DNA of 39,890 bases from contig CAILTK010000050.1 of the NCBI GenBank assembly GCA_903837135.1, forward strand, positions 1 through 39,890. The letters are read 5' to 3'. Each line of letters starts with the position of its first letter. Positions within the stretch are counted from its first letter, which is position 1. The notes under the pieces were generated by a model. That model had not been told where the DNA came from, made no database searches, and saw only the letters and a program-made list of their open reading frames with translations. This document shows, in pieces, positions 30,994 through 39,890 of the stretch. The translations under genes and the position numbers were made by a program. The stretch comes from an uncultured Caulobacterales bacterium. Lineage in GTDB: Bacteria; Pseudomonadota; Alphaproteobacteria; Caulobacterales; Caulobacteraceae.

Positions 30994-33624
30994 CTACCCG
31001 CCGTGTCCCGCCAGCCATGTGCGCACGGCGGGGACCATGCGCGCCTTGAGGTCCGCGGCGGCGCGGATCCCGCCGGCGGTGCGCACCGCCGTCACGTGCG
31101 CGCCGTTGCTGGCGTTGCTCGACGGCAGGGCCAGGAGCTTGTCGGCGACGGCCGGGCTGGTCGAGCCCGTCGCCGCAGCTTCCGGCGCCGTTGCGCCAAG
31201 CCCGTCGCCGACGATCCGCTTGGCGAAATCCGCCTCGTGCGTCACCGCCAGATCGAACACCCGGTCCGCGTCGCCGGAGCTCTGCGACATCGCCGTGACG
31301 AAGGCGGTGATGCGGCCATTGGGGATTTCGCCGGAGTAGGCGAAGTCGATGTTGGCCGCGATCAGGGCCGGATCGTCGGCGCCGGCCATGGCCGTGAAGT
31401 AGCGCAGCTTCTCCTCGGTGCTGGTCGCCTTGATCCCCAGCGCCTTCAACTGCGCCCAGGTGGCGCGATCCATTCCCCGACCGACGATGCTGAGCACCGC
31501 GCCGCGAATCTCCGGCGACAGGGTCGCCTGGCCGGCGGCGAAGGCCTGGAACCGACGCTTGGCCTCGGTGATGGTCTCCGCGTCGCCCAGCCGGCCGAGC
31601 GCCGAGATGAACTCGGGCCGGAGCTCCGCGTCGACGAACGCCTCGCCCGGCTTGGCGTCCCAGCCCAGCCTGGGGAAGGCCGGCTTGACCAGGCTGATGG
31701 CGAAGGCGTCGAAGGCCGGACGCTCGGGCGAGCCGATCAGGGCCCGGTCGATCGCGCGGAGCCGGCCGAGGGTCTCTTCCCACACCGCGATGTTGTGCTC
31801 GCCCTTCAGGCGCGGCAGCAGGTTCAGGTAACCGTCGAGCGGCGCCCGCTCGGCCAGGAACAGGGCGTACTGGTCGCCGAGCAGATCGGCCCGGTCGGCC
31901 GGCGACAGGGTCGGCAGGACCGCCGCCAGCGCCGCCAGCGAGGCGGCGTCGTACTGGCTGCGATAATAGCCGTTCTCGCCGTAGTTGATCTTTACCGCCG
32001 CGCCGCACGCCCCGATCGGCACGCTCTTAGGCTGGCCGGTCAACAACACGCGCCGCGAGGTCAGGCCGGGGCCGCCGATGGTGACCGGAATGCTCCAGGT
32101 CTCCGGCTTGGGATGCGGATCGTGGATGGTGAACCGATCCTGCGTCAGGGTGATCGTCGCCCTGCCGCCGTCGCAGGCGCGCGCAACCTTCACCAGCGGC
32201 ACGCCCGGCTGTTCGGTGAAGCCGGCGGCGACCCCCGCCACATCCCGGCCCGAGGCGGCGCCGAGCGCGGCCCACAGGTCGGCCGACGTGGCGTTGGCGT
32301 AGGCGTGCGCCTTCATGTAGCGGCGCATGCCGGCCCGGAAGGCGTCGGGACCGATCCAGTCCTCGATCATCCGCAGCACCTGGCCCCCCTTCTGGTAGCT
32401 GATGCCGTCGAACGCCGAGTTGGCTTCGCTTTCGTCGCGGATCACCTGCTGGATGGCGTGGGTGGTCGCCAGGGCGTCCTGGGCCATGGCCCGCTCGCGG
32501 TCGCCATGTTCGCGCGCCCGGACCTGCCAGGTGGGATTGAAGCGGTCGGTCGCTTTGTTCTCCATCCAGGTGGCGAAGCCTTCGTTGAGCCAGATGTTGT
32601 CCCACCAGCCCATGGTCACGAGGTCGCCGTTCCATTGGTGCGCCATCTCGTGCGCCACCACGAGATAGATCTCCTGCCGCGTTTCCGGCGAGGAGGTCGC
32701 CGGATCGAACAGCATGGCGTTGTCGATGAAGGTGATCGCGCCCCAGTTCTCCATCGCCCCGGCCTCGTAGTTGCCGGGGATGGCCAGCAGGTCGAGCTTG
32801 GGCAGCGGATAGGCCGTGCCGAAATAAGCGTTGTAGTAGGGCAGCACCTGCTCTTCGACCGCTAGCGAATAAGCCGCCTGGCGCTCGCGCCCGGTCGGCG
32901 CCCAGGCGCTCATCTTCACCCCGGCGGCCTGGCCGCTGACCGCCTTCATGTCGCCGGCCACCAGGGCGACCAGATAGCTCGACATCTTCGGCGAGGTCTG
33001 GAACGACACCGTCTTCAGACCCGGCCCGGCGGGCTTCGTCGAAGCGATCGGCATGTTCGACACCGTCGCCAGATCGCTCTTGAGGGTGACGTTCAGCTGG
33101 AAGGTCGCCTTGAACGCCGGCTCGTCCCAGCCGGGGAACATGCGGCGCGCGTCGGCCACTTCGAACTGGGTGACCAGCATCCGCTTCTTGGCGCCCGAGG
33201 CGTCGCGGTAGTCATCGTAGTAGATTCCGTTCGGCGATTCCGGGATCGGCCCCGAATAGGCGATGCTCAGGGTGTGCCGGCCGGCGGGAACCGGCGCGGC
33301 GAAGCTCAGGGTCGCGGTCTGCGTCTTGTCGTCCTGGGCGATCTCGGCGGCGGCGCCGGTTTCGAGCTTGGCGGACTGAAGTTTCAGGCCCGCCTGGTTC
33401 AGGGTGATCGTACGGGTCGACTGGCGGACCTCCACGTCGATCGTCTCGTGTCCGGAGAGAGTCAGCGCGTCGAGGTCGGTGGCGATGTCGATTTTGTAGG
33501 CGCTCGGTTTCACCGTCTTCGGAAGACCGCCGGGCGCGGCGTCGAAGTTGAACGGCGCTTCGGCGAAGGCGGCGGTGGACAAGGCCGCGAGGGAGGCGGC
33601 GACGAGCAGGGTACGACGGAACAA
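30994..33624 (-). CDS. Secreted M1 family aminopeptidase
   Basis: About 876 residues from a TTG start at 33624 (MFRRTLLVAASLAALSTAAFA), chosen because GGAG lies eight bases upstream and it gives a clean signal peptide; the open frame extends to 33714. The M1 marks are present: GNYEAGAMENWGAI (GAMEN exopeptidase loop), zinc ligands HEMAH (His325, His329, catalytic Glu326) and Glu348 in WDNIWLNEGFATWMENKA. The C-terminal ERAP1_C-like helical domain follows from about 500. A periplasmic or secreted zinc aminopeptidase, likely for nutrient peptides. The region upstream holds palindromic element B. Confidence 0.92.
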   Translation of the reverse strand: MFRRTLLVAASLAALSTAAFAEAPFNFDAAPGGLPKTVKPSAYKIDIATDLDALTLSGHETIDVEVRQSTRTITLNQAGLKLQSAKLETGAAAEIAQDDKTQTATLSFAAPVPAGRHTLSIAYSGPIPESPNGIYYDDYRDASGAKKRMLVTQFEVADARRMFPGWDEPAFKATFQLNVTLKSDLATVSNMPIASTKPAGPGLKTVSFQTSPKMSSYLVALVAGDMKAVSGQAAGVKMSAWAPTGRERQAAYSLAVEEQVLPYYNAYFGTAYPLPKLDLLAIPGNYEAGAMENWGAITFIDNAMLFDPATSSPETRQEIYLVVAHEMAHQWNGDLVTMGWWDNIWLNEGFATWMENKATDRFNPTWQVRAREHGDRERAMAQDALATTHAIQQVIRDESEANSAFDGISYQKGGQVLRMIEDWIGPDAFRAGMRRYMKAHAYANATSADLWAALGAASGRDVAGVAAGFTEQPGVPLVKVARACDGGRATITLTQDRFTIHDPHPKPETWSIPVTIGGPGLTSRRVLLTGQPKSVPIGACGAAVKINYGENGYYRSQYDAASLAALAAVLPTLSPADRADLLGDQYALFLAERAPLDGYLNLLPRLKGEHNIAVWEETLGRLRAIDRALIGSPERPAFDAFAISLVKPAFPRLGWDAKPGEAFVDAELRPEFISALGRLGDAETITEAKRRFQAFAAGQATLSPEIRGAVLSIVGRGMDRATWAQLKALGIKATSTEEKLRYFTAMAGADDPALIAANIDFAYSGEIPNGRITAFVTAMSQSSGDADRVFDLAVTHEADFAKRIVGDGLGATAPEAAATGSTSPAVADKLLALPSSNASNGAHVTAVRTAGGIRAAADLKARMVPAVRTWLAGHGG

Positions 33625-33736
33625 GGCGGACTCCGGACTGTTTGGCCGGGATCCGGCCCTGCCCGCTCCTTGCGACCGCTCGCCCGGCTTGGCAAGGCGC
33701 CGGACCGAACGCAAGCAAAGGGCAGTCCTCTAATTC

Positions 33737-33895
33737 GACCTCATCCTGAGGCGCGAGCCGCAGGCGAGCCTCGAAGGACGAGGTCGTCGCATGCCGCCTG
33801 CGGCAGCGTGGGTCGCCGACCTCCGAAAGGTGGGACGTCGTGCGTTCGCCTCGTCCTTCGAGGCTCCGCTTCGCTCCGCGCCTCAGAATGAGGCG
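33737..33895. repeat. Long imperfect palindromic intergenic element B
   Basis: In the 388-base gap between the divergent M1 and uvrD starts. The left arm (33737-33786) opens GACCTCATCCTGAGGCGCG and ends CCTCGAAGGACGAGGTCG; the right arm (33847-33895) opens CGCCTCGTCCTTCGAGGC and ends GCGCCTCAGAATGAGGCG. The arms are reverse complements with some mismatches. The 60-base centre contains smaller hairpins. It shares style, not sequence, with elements A and C. The remaining gap holds the promoters of both genes; no other gene was seen. Confidence 0.75.
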
Positions 33896-34012
33896 AATAT
33901 TTCGCCACGCGAGGCTTTGCTGTCAGCCGTCGCCCCGTCTCTGGAACACCCCCACCTTAAACCCGGCCCGCGACGTGCTACATTCGTTCTCCGAGTCACA
34001 GCCGGTTCCCCA

Positions 34013-36385
34013 GTGTCGCAGACCCCGTCGCAGCCTCCCGCCCCCCGTATCTCCGACCTCGCGCGCCCCGCCCCGCCCGCGGGCGCCCTCGCCTATCTCG
34101 ACGGTCTGAACCCGGAGCAACGGGCGGCGGTCGAGGCGGTGGACGGCCCGGTGCTGGTGCTGGCCGGCGCCGGCACCGGCAAGACGCGCGTGCTGACCAC
34201 CCGTCTCGCCCACATCCTCGCCACGGGCCGGGCCAAGCCGTGGGAGCTTCTGGCCGTCACCTTCACCAACAAGGCCGCGCGCGAGATGCGCGAGCGGATC
34301 ACCCATCTGATCGGCCCCTCGGCCGAGGGCCTGCGCTGGCTCGGCACCTTCCACTCGGTGGCCGCGCAGATCCTTCGCCGCCACGCCGAGCTCGTGGGCC
34401 TGAAGTCGAGCTTCACCATCCTCGACACCGACGATCAGGAGCGGCTGCTGAAACAGCTGATCGAAGCCGAGGGGATCGATTCCAAGCGCTGGACCCCGCG
34501 CCTGCTCGCCGGCCTGATCGACCAGTGGAAGAACCGCGGCTACACGCCCGACAAGGTCCCGGCGTCGGAGGGCGGGGAGTTCGCCGCCGGCAAGGGCGCA
34601 TCCCTCTACGGCTTGTACCAGGAACGGCTGCGCGCGCTGAACGCGTGCGACTTCGGCGACCTGCTGCTGCACAACCTGACCATCTTCGCCCGCCATCCGG
34701 ACGTGCTGGCCGAGTATCACGGGCGGTTCAGATACCTGCTGGTCGACGAGTACCAGGACACCAACGTGGCCCAGTACCTGTGGCTGCGCCTCCTGGCCCA
34801 GGCCAGCCGCAACCTGTGCTGCGTCGGCGACGACGACCAGTCGATCTATGGCTGGCGCGGGGCCGAAGTCGACAACATCCTGCGCTTCGAGCGCGACTTC
34901 CCGGGCGCCAAGGTGGTCCGGCTGGAGCGCAACTACCGCTCCACCTCGCACATTCTGAAGGCCGCCTCGGGCCTGATCGCCACCAACAAGGGCCGGCTCG
35001 GCAAGACCCTGTGGACCGAGGCCGACGGCGGCGAGAAGGTGCGCGTGTCGGGCGTGTGGGACGGCGAGGCCGAGGCCCGCCTGGTGGCCGACGAGATCGA
35101 GCGCTGGGTCAAGCCGCCCGCCGCCGGCGACCGCGACGCCAAGAAGCGGCGCTTCAGCGAGGCGGCCGTGCTGGTCCGCGCCTCGTTCCAGATGCGGGCC
35201 TTCGAAGAGCGGTTCGTGCTGCTGCAGATCCCCTACAAGGTGGTCGGCGGTCCGCGCTTCTTCGAGCGGGCCGAGATCCGCGACGCCCACGCCTATCTGC
35301 GCCTCGTTCAGTCCGAGGACGACGACCTGGCCTTCGAGCGGATCGTCAACACGCCCCGGCGCGGCGTCGGCGACACCTCGGTAGCCAAGCTGCTCTCGCT
35401 GGCCCGCCGCCACGGGGTCTCGGCGGTGGCTGCGGCGCGCGGCCTGGTGGGCACGGACGAGCTGCCGGCGCGCACGCGCACCGCCCTTTCCACCTTCATC
35501 CGCGACCTCGATCGCTGGAGCGCCATGGCGCGCACCCTGCGCCACCCCGAGCTGGCCGAGACCATCCTCGAGGAGAGCGGCTACACCGACGCCATCCGCG
35601 CCGACCGAAGCCCGCAGTCGCAGGGTCGGCTGGAGAACCTCAAGGAGCTGGTCAACGCCATGGGCCAGTTCGACACCCTGCAGGCCTATCTCGAGCACGT
35701 GTCGCTGGTGATGGACCTCGACCGCCAGGACTCCGACGACGCGGTGTGGATCATGACCCTGCACTCGGCCAAGGGGCTCGAGTTCCCGCTGGTCTTCCTG
35801 CCCGGCTGGGAGGAAGGCGTGTTTCCCTCGCAGCGCTCGGTCGACGAAAAGGGCGAGAAGGGGCTCGAGGAGGAGCGCCGGCTGGCCTACGTCGGCATCA
35901 CCCGGGCGCGGGAGGAGGCGCGGATCTCCTTCGCCGCCAACCGGCAGGTCTATGGCCGCTGGACCTCGCAGCTGCCCTCGCGCTTCGTCGACGAGCTGCC
36001 GCCGGCCAACGTCGAGGCCTCGTCCGAGACCGGCTACTATGGCGGCGGCCCCGGCATGGGCGAGGCCAAGTCGCGCTTCGACGACCAGCCGGTGTTCTCG
36101 GGCTCGACCTATTCCTCGCCGGGCTGGAAGCGGGCGCAGGACCGTTCCGCGGGCTGGGCCACCAGCCGCGGCCCCGCCGGGCGGCAGGTGATCGAGGGGG
36201 AAGGCCGGCTGATCGCCACCTCCGACCCCGCCGGCGGCTCGGGCCTCTACAAGACCGGCGACCGGGTGTTCCACATCAAGTTCGGCTACGGCGAAGTCAC
36301 CCTGGTCGAAGGCTCCAAGCTCACCGTGGCGTTCGAGAAGGCCGGCGAGAAGCGCGTGATCGACAGCTTCCTCGAGCGAGCATAG
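34013..36385 (+). CDS. UvrD/PcrA-like ATP-dependent DNA helicase
   Basis: About 790 residues from a GTG at 34013 (MSQTPSQPPAPRISDLARP); the frame stays open to 33791, through the palindromic element, so the upstream part is not credible. Superfamily 1A motifs: Walker A AGAGTGKTR (51-59), Ia AVTFTNKAAREMRERI, II LLVDEYQDTN, III CVGDDDQSIYGWRGAEVDNILRFE, IV ERNYRSTSHIL, V VWIMTLHSAKGLEFPLVFLPGWEEGVFP, VI ERRLAYVGITRAREEA. The C-terminal FGYGEVTLVEGSKLTVAFEKAGEKRVID is the Tudor-like region of PcrA/UvrD that binds RNA polymerase. It acts in nucleotide excision repair and replication. UvrD versus PcrA cannot be settled from sequence. Confidence 0.94.
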   Translation: MSQTPSQPPAPRISDLARPAPPAGALAYLDGLNPEQRAAVEAVDGPVLVLAGAGTGKTRVLTTRLAHILATGRAKPWELLAVTFTNKAAREMRERITHLIGPSAEGLRWLGTFHSVAAQILRRHAELVGLKSSFTILDTDDQERLLKQLIEAEGIDSKRWTPRLLAGLIDQWKNRGYTPDKVPASEGGEFAAGKGASLYGLYQERLRALNACDFGDLLLHNLTIFARHPDVLAEYHGRFRYLLVDEYQDTNVAQYLWLRLLAQASRNLCCVGDDDQSIYGWRGAEVDNILRFERDFPGAKVVRLERNYRSTSHILKAASGLIATNKGRLGKTLWTEADGGEKVRVSGVWDGEAEARLVADEIERWVKPPAAGDRDAKKRRFSEAAVLVRASFQMRAFEERFVLLQIPYKVVGGPRFFERAEIRDAHAYLRLVQSEDDDLAFERIVNTPRRGVGDTSVAKLLSLARRHGVSAVAAARGLVGTDELPARTRTALSTFIRDLDRWSAMARTLRHPELAETILEESGYTDAIRADRSPQSQGRLENLKELVNAMGQFDTLQAYLEHVSLVMDLDRQDSDDAVWIMTLHSAKGLEFPLVFLPGWEEGVFPSQRSVDEKGEKGLEEERRLAYVGITRAREEARISFAANRQVYGRWTSQLPSRFVDELPPANVEASSETGYYGGGPGMGEAKSRFDDQPVFSGSTYSSPGWKRAQDRSAGWATSRGPAGRQVIEGEGRLIATSDPAGGSGLYKTGDRVFHIKFGYGEVTLVEGSKLTVAFEKAGEKRVIDSFLERA

Positions 36386-36402
36386 GCCAGGCGTTGGCGC
36401 TG

Positions 36403-36575
36403 CCAAGCTGCTCCCCCCTGGGGAGCTGTCACGAAGTGACTGAGGCCAGCGCCGCCCTCAGCTGCCTCCGCAGCGCAAACCGATCTGCGCAGAGCCAAAG
36501 TTTGGCGGCGGCGCAGCCCCCTTCGTCCGCTTCGCGGCCACTACCCCCCGGAGGGGGAAGAGCTAGGCGCTTGGG
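36403..36575. repeat. Long imperfect palindromic intergenic element C
   Basis: Fills most of the 208 bases between uvrD and the DUF3309 gene. The left arm (36403-36446) reads CCAAGCTGCTCCCCCCTG then GAGCTGTCACGAAGTGACTG; the right arm (36516-36575) ends CCCCCGGAGGGGGAAGAGC then GGCGCTTGG. Arms are partly reverse complementary and inner short palindromes occur (TCACGAAGTGA). Such GAGCTGTCACGAAGTGACTG units are a recurrent dispersed repeat type in alphaproteobacterial genomes. Confidence 0.65.
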
Positions 36576-36593
36576 CAGCCGCCAGGAGCCCCG

Positions 36594-36746
36594 CTAGATA
36601 TACCGCAGCAGCACCAGGATGATCACGATCAGCAGGATCAGACCGACGCCGCCCGAAGGGAAATAGCCCCAGGACCGGCTGTAGCCCCAGCGCGGCAGAG
36701 CGCCGATGAGGAGCAGGATCAGGATGATCAGGAGGATTGTGCCCAT
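36594..36746 (-). CDS. DUF3309 small membrane protein
   Basis: A 50-residue ORF below the usual length cut-off. MGTILLIILILLLIGALPRWGYSRSWGYFPSGGVGLILLIVIILVLLRYI is two hydrophobic helices around a GALPRWGYSRSWGYxPSGG loop, the hallmark of DUF3309 proteins, which are 50-residue membrane proteins widespread in proteobacteria. Function unknown; often stress-related. Monocistronic: it sits 48 bases after the NnrD gene's stop, on the same strand. Confidence 0.88.
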   Translation of the reverse strand: MGTILLIILILLLIGALPRWGYSRSWGYFPSGGVGLILLIVIILVLLRYI

Positions 36747-36794
36747 GGCCTTTACGTCCCTTCGCGTCGGGACGAACGGCCCCGCTTCGGCGAC

Positions 36795-37652
36795 TTAACG
36801 GGACGGCGTCGCCACGGTTCCGCTGCGGTCGTAGAGGTCCTGCAGCACGCGCGGAATCAGATCCGGCAGGTCCTCGGCGATCAGGCCCGGACCGAAGCGG
36901 CGCGCGGCCTCGCCGTGCAGCCAGGCCGCCGCCGCCGCGCCGTCGAACGGGTCCATCCCTTGGGCGATCAATCCGCCGATCAGACCGGCCAGCACGTCGC
37001 CCGACCCCGCCGTGGCCAGAAAGGGCGAGGCGTGGCGGTTGAGGGTGGCCCGGCCGTCGGGGTGGGCGATCACCGTCTCCGGCCCCTTCAGCAGCACCAC
37101 CGCGTGGGCCGCCGCGGCCGCCCGCCGCGCGGCGCCCAGCCGACCGTCGCTTTTCAGCAGGCCGGGAAACAGGCGCTCGAACTCGCCCTCGTGCGGGGTC
37201 ATCACCGCCTTGCCCGACAAGGCGCCGAACAGCCGGACCGAGTCGTGACGAAAGCTGGTCAGGGCGTCGGCGTCGAGCACCAGGGTCGCGTCGGTGCGCG
37301 CCAGCGCCAGGACGTTGAGCTGGGTCCCCTCCCCCACCCCGGCCGCCGGTCCGATCACCACGGCGGTGGCGAGTTCGGCCGAACGGGCCAGGGCGTCGGG
37401 TCCGTCGAAGGCGCGGACCATCACCGCCTCGAGCTGGGAGGCGTTGACCGCCAGGGCGGACGGCGGGCTCAGCACCGTCACCAGCCCGGCGCCCACCCTC
37501 AGCCCCGCGCGCGCCGCCATCCGCGCGGCGCCGGTGGCGCTGATCCCGCCCGACACCACGTAGAGCCGGCCGCGGTCGTGCTTGTGCCCGTCCTCCGCCG
37601 GCCAGGGGAAGCCGGGCAACCACAGGTCCGGGTCGTTGATGGCGGCGTCCAT
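36795..37652 (-). CDS. nnrD: ADP-dependent NAD(P)H-hydrate dehydratase
   Basis: A 285-residue ribokinase-like enzyme that repairs damaged NAD(P)H hydrates. Motifs: KHDRGRLYVVSGGISATGAARMAARAGLRVGAGLVTV, VIGPAAGVGEG, LVLDADALTSF, VMTPHEGEFERLFPG, VVLLKGPETVIAHPDG and LATAGSGDVLAGLIGGLIAQG with the catalytic Asp in GSGDVL. Many bacteria fuse this to the NnrE epimerase domain (YjeF N-terminal); here the protein starts directly with the dehydratase part, so the epimerase must be encoded elsewhere. Start ATG at 37652 (MDAAINDPDLWLPGFPWP). Confidence 0.9.
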   Translation of the reverse strand: MDAAINDPDLWLPGFPWPAEDGHKHDRGRLYVVSGGISATGAARMAARAGLRVGAGLVTVLSPPSALAVNASQLEAVMVRAFDGPDALARSAELATAVVIGPAAGVGEGTQLNVLALARTDATLVLDADALTSFRHDSVRLFGALSGKAVMTPHEGEFERLFPGLLKSDGRLGAARRAAAAAHAVVLLKGPETVIAHPDGRATLNRHASPFLATAGSGDVLAGLIGGLIAQGMDPFDGAAAAAWLHGEAARRFGPGLIAEDLPDLIPRVLQDLYDRSGTVATPSR

Positions 37653-37692
37653 GGCTGGCTACCCGAAGCGTAACTTGTCGGCGCCCACAAGA

Positions 37693-37721
37693 ACCCTCTC
37701 CCCCGTTGAGGGGAAGGAGGG
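37693..37721. repeat. CTCCCC/GGGGA hairpin between histidine phosphatase and nnrD
   Basis: CCCTCTCCCCC, short loop, GGGGAAGGAGGGG in the 98-base gap. It may terminate the phosphatase transcript or mask the nnrD leader. It is similar in composition to the hairpins at 15727 and 30958. Confidence 0.4.
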
Positions 37722-37750
37722 GCCAAGGAACAGCGGCGTCCTCGGCCTCA

Positions 37751-38320
37751 TCACAGCACCTGCGTCTCCGCCTCGCGCCCTTCCTGCACCAGGGCGAGGG
37801 TGCGTCCGTCGGTCTCGAACACGGTGATCGAGGCGTTGTCGGGCTGGATCACCCTCACCTCGGGCCGGCCGAGGGCATAGGAGACGGCGGCGTTGATGGC
37901 GACGAAATGGCTGAAGATCGCCGCGCCGGGATTCTCCGTCACCGCCGCCGCCACCGCGTCGCGCCAGGCCAGATAGTCGAGGTCGCCCTCGATCCCGGCC
38001 CAGGTCCCGGCGAAACCCGCGCGCAGCCAGTCCGGCCGGTCGGCGGCCGGCAGGGCCTTCGGCGTCGGAATCTCCGCCACGCGCGGCTCGACGCGGGCCT
38101 CCACGCCGAGGGCGGCGGCGAACGGGACGGCGGTTTCGCGGCAGCGCCGCAAAGGCGAGGTGAGCACCAGGGTCGGCGGCCGCGGCAGCGCCAGAAGGGC
38201 GGCGCTGGCCGCTTCGGCCTGGCTTCGCCCGACGGCGTCGAGCCCCGGATCGGGATCTGAGCCGTGGTCGCCCCACCCCGAGGCCGGGCGGCCGTGCCGG
38301 ATCATGTAGACGCGGGCCAT
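37751..38320 (-). CDS. Histidine phosphatase (phosphoglycerate mutase-like) family protein
   Basis: A 189-residue enzyme. MARVYMIRHGRPASG carries the RHG phospho-acceptor motif (His9), TSPLRRCRETAVPF the second Arg, and IFSHFVAINAAVSYALGR the second catalytic His. RVAEIPTPKALPAADRPDWL supplies the acidic residue (Glu). It is a small-molecule or phosphosugar phosphatase of the SixA/CobC/GpmB-like superfamily; substrate unknown. Upstream, the 240 bases to glnB hold divergent promoters. Confidence 0.88.
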   Translation of the reverse strand: MARVYMIRHGRPASGWGDHGSDPDPGLDAVGRSQAEAASAALLALPRPPTLVLTSPLRRCRETAVPFAAALGVEARVEPRVAEIPTPKALPAADRPDWLRAGFAGTWAGIEGDLDYLAWRDAVAAAVTENPGAAIFSHFVAINAAVSYALGRPEVRVIQPDNASITVFETDGRTLALVQEGREAETQVL

Positions 38321-38422
38321 CGCAGCGCTCCGTTCAAACTGACGTTAGCTTGGTCCATAGCGCCGCGATCCCGTCAACGGCCGCCGCCGGCCCCGATCGC
38401 CCAAAATATCGGCTCACACTGA

Positions 38423-38899
<477 letters not shown>

Positions 38900-38948
38900 G
38901 CCCAGGCGCCGAGGATCGGACGCCAGAGCGTCTGTGTTCGGAATTGCA

Positions 38949-38971
38949 GGGTGGGGCTTTCGGACCCACCC
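38949..38971 (+). other. Intercistronic hairpin between glnB and glnA
   Basis: GGGTGGG (38949-38955) and CCCACCC (38965-38971) form a perfect 7-bp stem with a 9-base loop, without a T run. It may limit read-through or shape mRNA processing so that glnB and glnA are made in different amounts. No function shown. Confidence 0.5.
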
Positions 38972-39057
38972 AAGCTGAGCTAAGCCCATCGGCGTTGCGC
39001 GCTCCGCGCCGCTGAACCCACCGGCCCGGACCCCTGCGGGCGAACCAGAGGACTGCG

Positions 39058-39890
39058 ATGAAGCCTGCCGACATCCATAAGGAAATCAAGGACAAGGACG
39101 TCAAGTACGTCGACGTGCGCTTCACCGACATGCGCGGGAAGATGCAGCACGTGACCTTCGACCTGTCGCTGGTCGACGACGACTTCCTGACCGAAGGCAC
39201 CATGTTCGACGGCTCCTCCATCTCCGGATGGAAGGCGATCAACGAAAGCGACATGCTGCTGAAGCCGGATCTCAGCACCGCCTACATCGACCCCTTCTAC
39301 CAGCAGACCACCCTGTGCCTGTTCTGCGACGTGCTGAACCCCGACACCATGGAGCCCTACAACCGCGATCCGCGCTCCATCTCCAAGAAGGCGCTGAACT
39401 ATGTGAAGTCGTCGGGCGTCGGCGACACCGTGTTCTTCGGCCCGGAAGCCGAGTTCTTCGTGTTCGACGACGTGCGCTGGAACACCGCCGCCCACGACAC
39501 CGGCTATTCGTTCGACTCCATCGAACTGCCGGCCAACACCGGGCGCGACTATCCCGAAGGCAATATGGGCCACCGCCCGGGCCCCAAGGGCGGCTACTTC
39601 CCGGTCAACCCGATCGATTCGGCCCAGGACCTGCGCGGCGAAATGCTGGCGGTGATGGGCGAGCTCGGCATGGAGCCGGAAAAGCATCACCACGAGGTGG
39701 CGCCGGCGCAGCACGAACTCGGCCTGAAGTTCTCCGACCTGATCACCATGGCCGATCGGATGCAGCTCTATAAGTATGTGGTCCACAACGTGGCCGCCGC
39801 CTACGGCAAGACCGCCACCTTCATGGCCAAGCCGATGTTCGGCGACAACGGCTCGGGCATGCACGTCCACCAGTCGATCTGGCGCGACGG
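39058..39890 (+). CDS. glnA: Type I glutamine synthetase, truncated by window edge
   Basis: The first 277 codons of glutamine synthetase, which makes glutamine from glutamate, ammonia and ATP. ATG at 39058 (MKPADIHKEIKDKDVKYVDVRFTDMRGKMQHVTF). GS-I signatures are visible: DGSSISGWKAINESDM, FFGPEAEFFVFDDVRW (metal-site Glu), HHHEVAPAQHELGLKF, and MAKPMFGDNGSGMHVHQS (the glutamate-binding loop region) close to the edge. The C-terminal part with the adenylylated Tyr is beyond the window. Regulated by the preceding glnB. Confidence 0.95.
   Translation, partial: MKPADIHKEIKDKDVKYVDVRFTDMRGKMQHVTFDLSLVDDDFLTEGTMFDGSSISGWKAINESDMLLKPDLSTAYIDPFYQQTTLCLFCDVLNPDTMEPYNRDPRSISKKALNYVKSSGVGDTVFFGPEAEFFVFDDVRWNTAAHDTGYSFDSIELPANTGRDYPEGNMGHRPGPKGGYFPVNPIDSAQDLRGEMLAVMGELGMEPEKHHHEVAPAQHELGLKFSDLITMADRMQLYKYVVHNVAAAYGKTATFMAKPMFGDNGSGMHVHQSIWRD

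Noticed and set aside
33791-34012. N-terminal extension of the helicase frame
   Set aside because: The extension translates the palindromic repeat and has no similarity to the helicase family; the GTG at 34013 is more credible.
33923-36406. 827-codon open frame on the minus strand
   Set aside because: It is antisense to a helicase with all SF1 motifs; the translation has no recognisable domain and reflects high third-position GC.

Overview
The window is 39.9 kb of GC-rich (about 70 %) alphaproteobacterial chromosome. A clear MipZ (the ParA-like division-site ATPase of alphaproteobacteria), COQ4, DUF1489, DUF4169 and RHH_4 proteins, a glnB-glnA pair and many hydrolases, TonB-type and Tat-type export proteins point to Caulobacteraceae, probably Phenylobacterium or a close relative. 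That placement is inference from gene content. No rRNA, complete tRNA, CRISPR array, IS element or prophage was seen.

Left part (1-13.0 kb, nearly all minus strand). Reading right to left, the cassettes are: a flavin monoamine oxidase with a c-type cytochrome; an amidohydrolase with an NTF2-like protein; a single EthD protein on the plus strand; a small lipoprotein; a short operon of two stand-alone regulatory-type domains (serine-dehydratase-beta-like and ACT) behind a textbook Thr/Ile leader peptide and attenuator; a small winged-helix protein; a probable copper cassette (DUF2946, TonB receptor, DUF1775 fused to a PF03640-like domain); and a type III polyketide synthase, ICMT-like methyltransferase and MFS exporter operon that runs off the left edge.

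Middle part (13-30 kb). RecQ is divergent from an ArsR-SdpI-like pair. Then come a degenerate exported methyltransferase-like protein, a class C beta-lactamase-type hydrolase, mipZ overlapping a membrane J-domain protein, DUF1489 divergent from a cNMP-binding patatin with DUF4336, trans-aconitate methyltransferase preceded by an internally deleted YbjQ remnant, a dihydroflavonol-reductase-like SDR, fumC, a PhyH-type dioxygenase and an AAA ATPase. A decayed ccdAB toxin-antitoxin module follows, with a second orphan CcdA-like gene 0.8 kb away.

Right part (30-39.9 kb). COQ4 is divergent from an RHH protein over nested palindromes. Then M1 aminopeptidase, UvrD/PcrA helicase, DUF3309, NAD(P)H-hydrate dehydratase, a histidine phosphatase, and glnB-glnA (glnA cut by the right edge). 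Three long imperfect palindromic intergenic elements lie at about 22.8, 33.7 and 36.4 kb.

The observation I find most worth following is the attenuator at 7.55-7.74 kb. It has an Ile/Thr-rich leader peptide, a perfect terminator and a matching antiterminator arm, yet controls no recognisable biosynthetic enzyme, only two overlapping genes that look like detached amino-acid-sensing domains.
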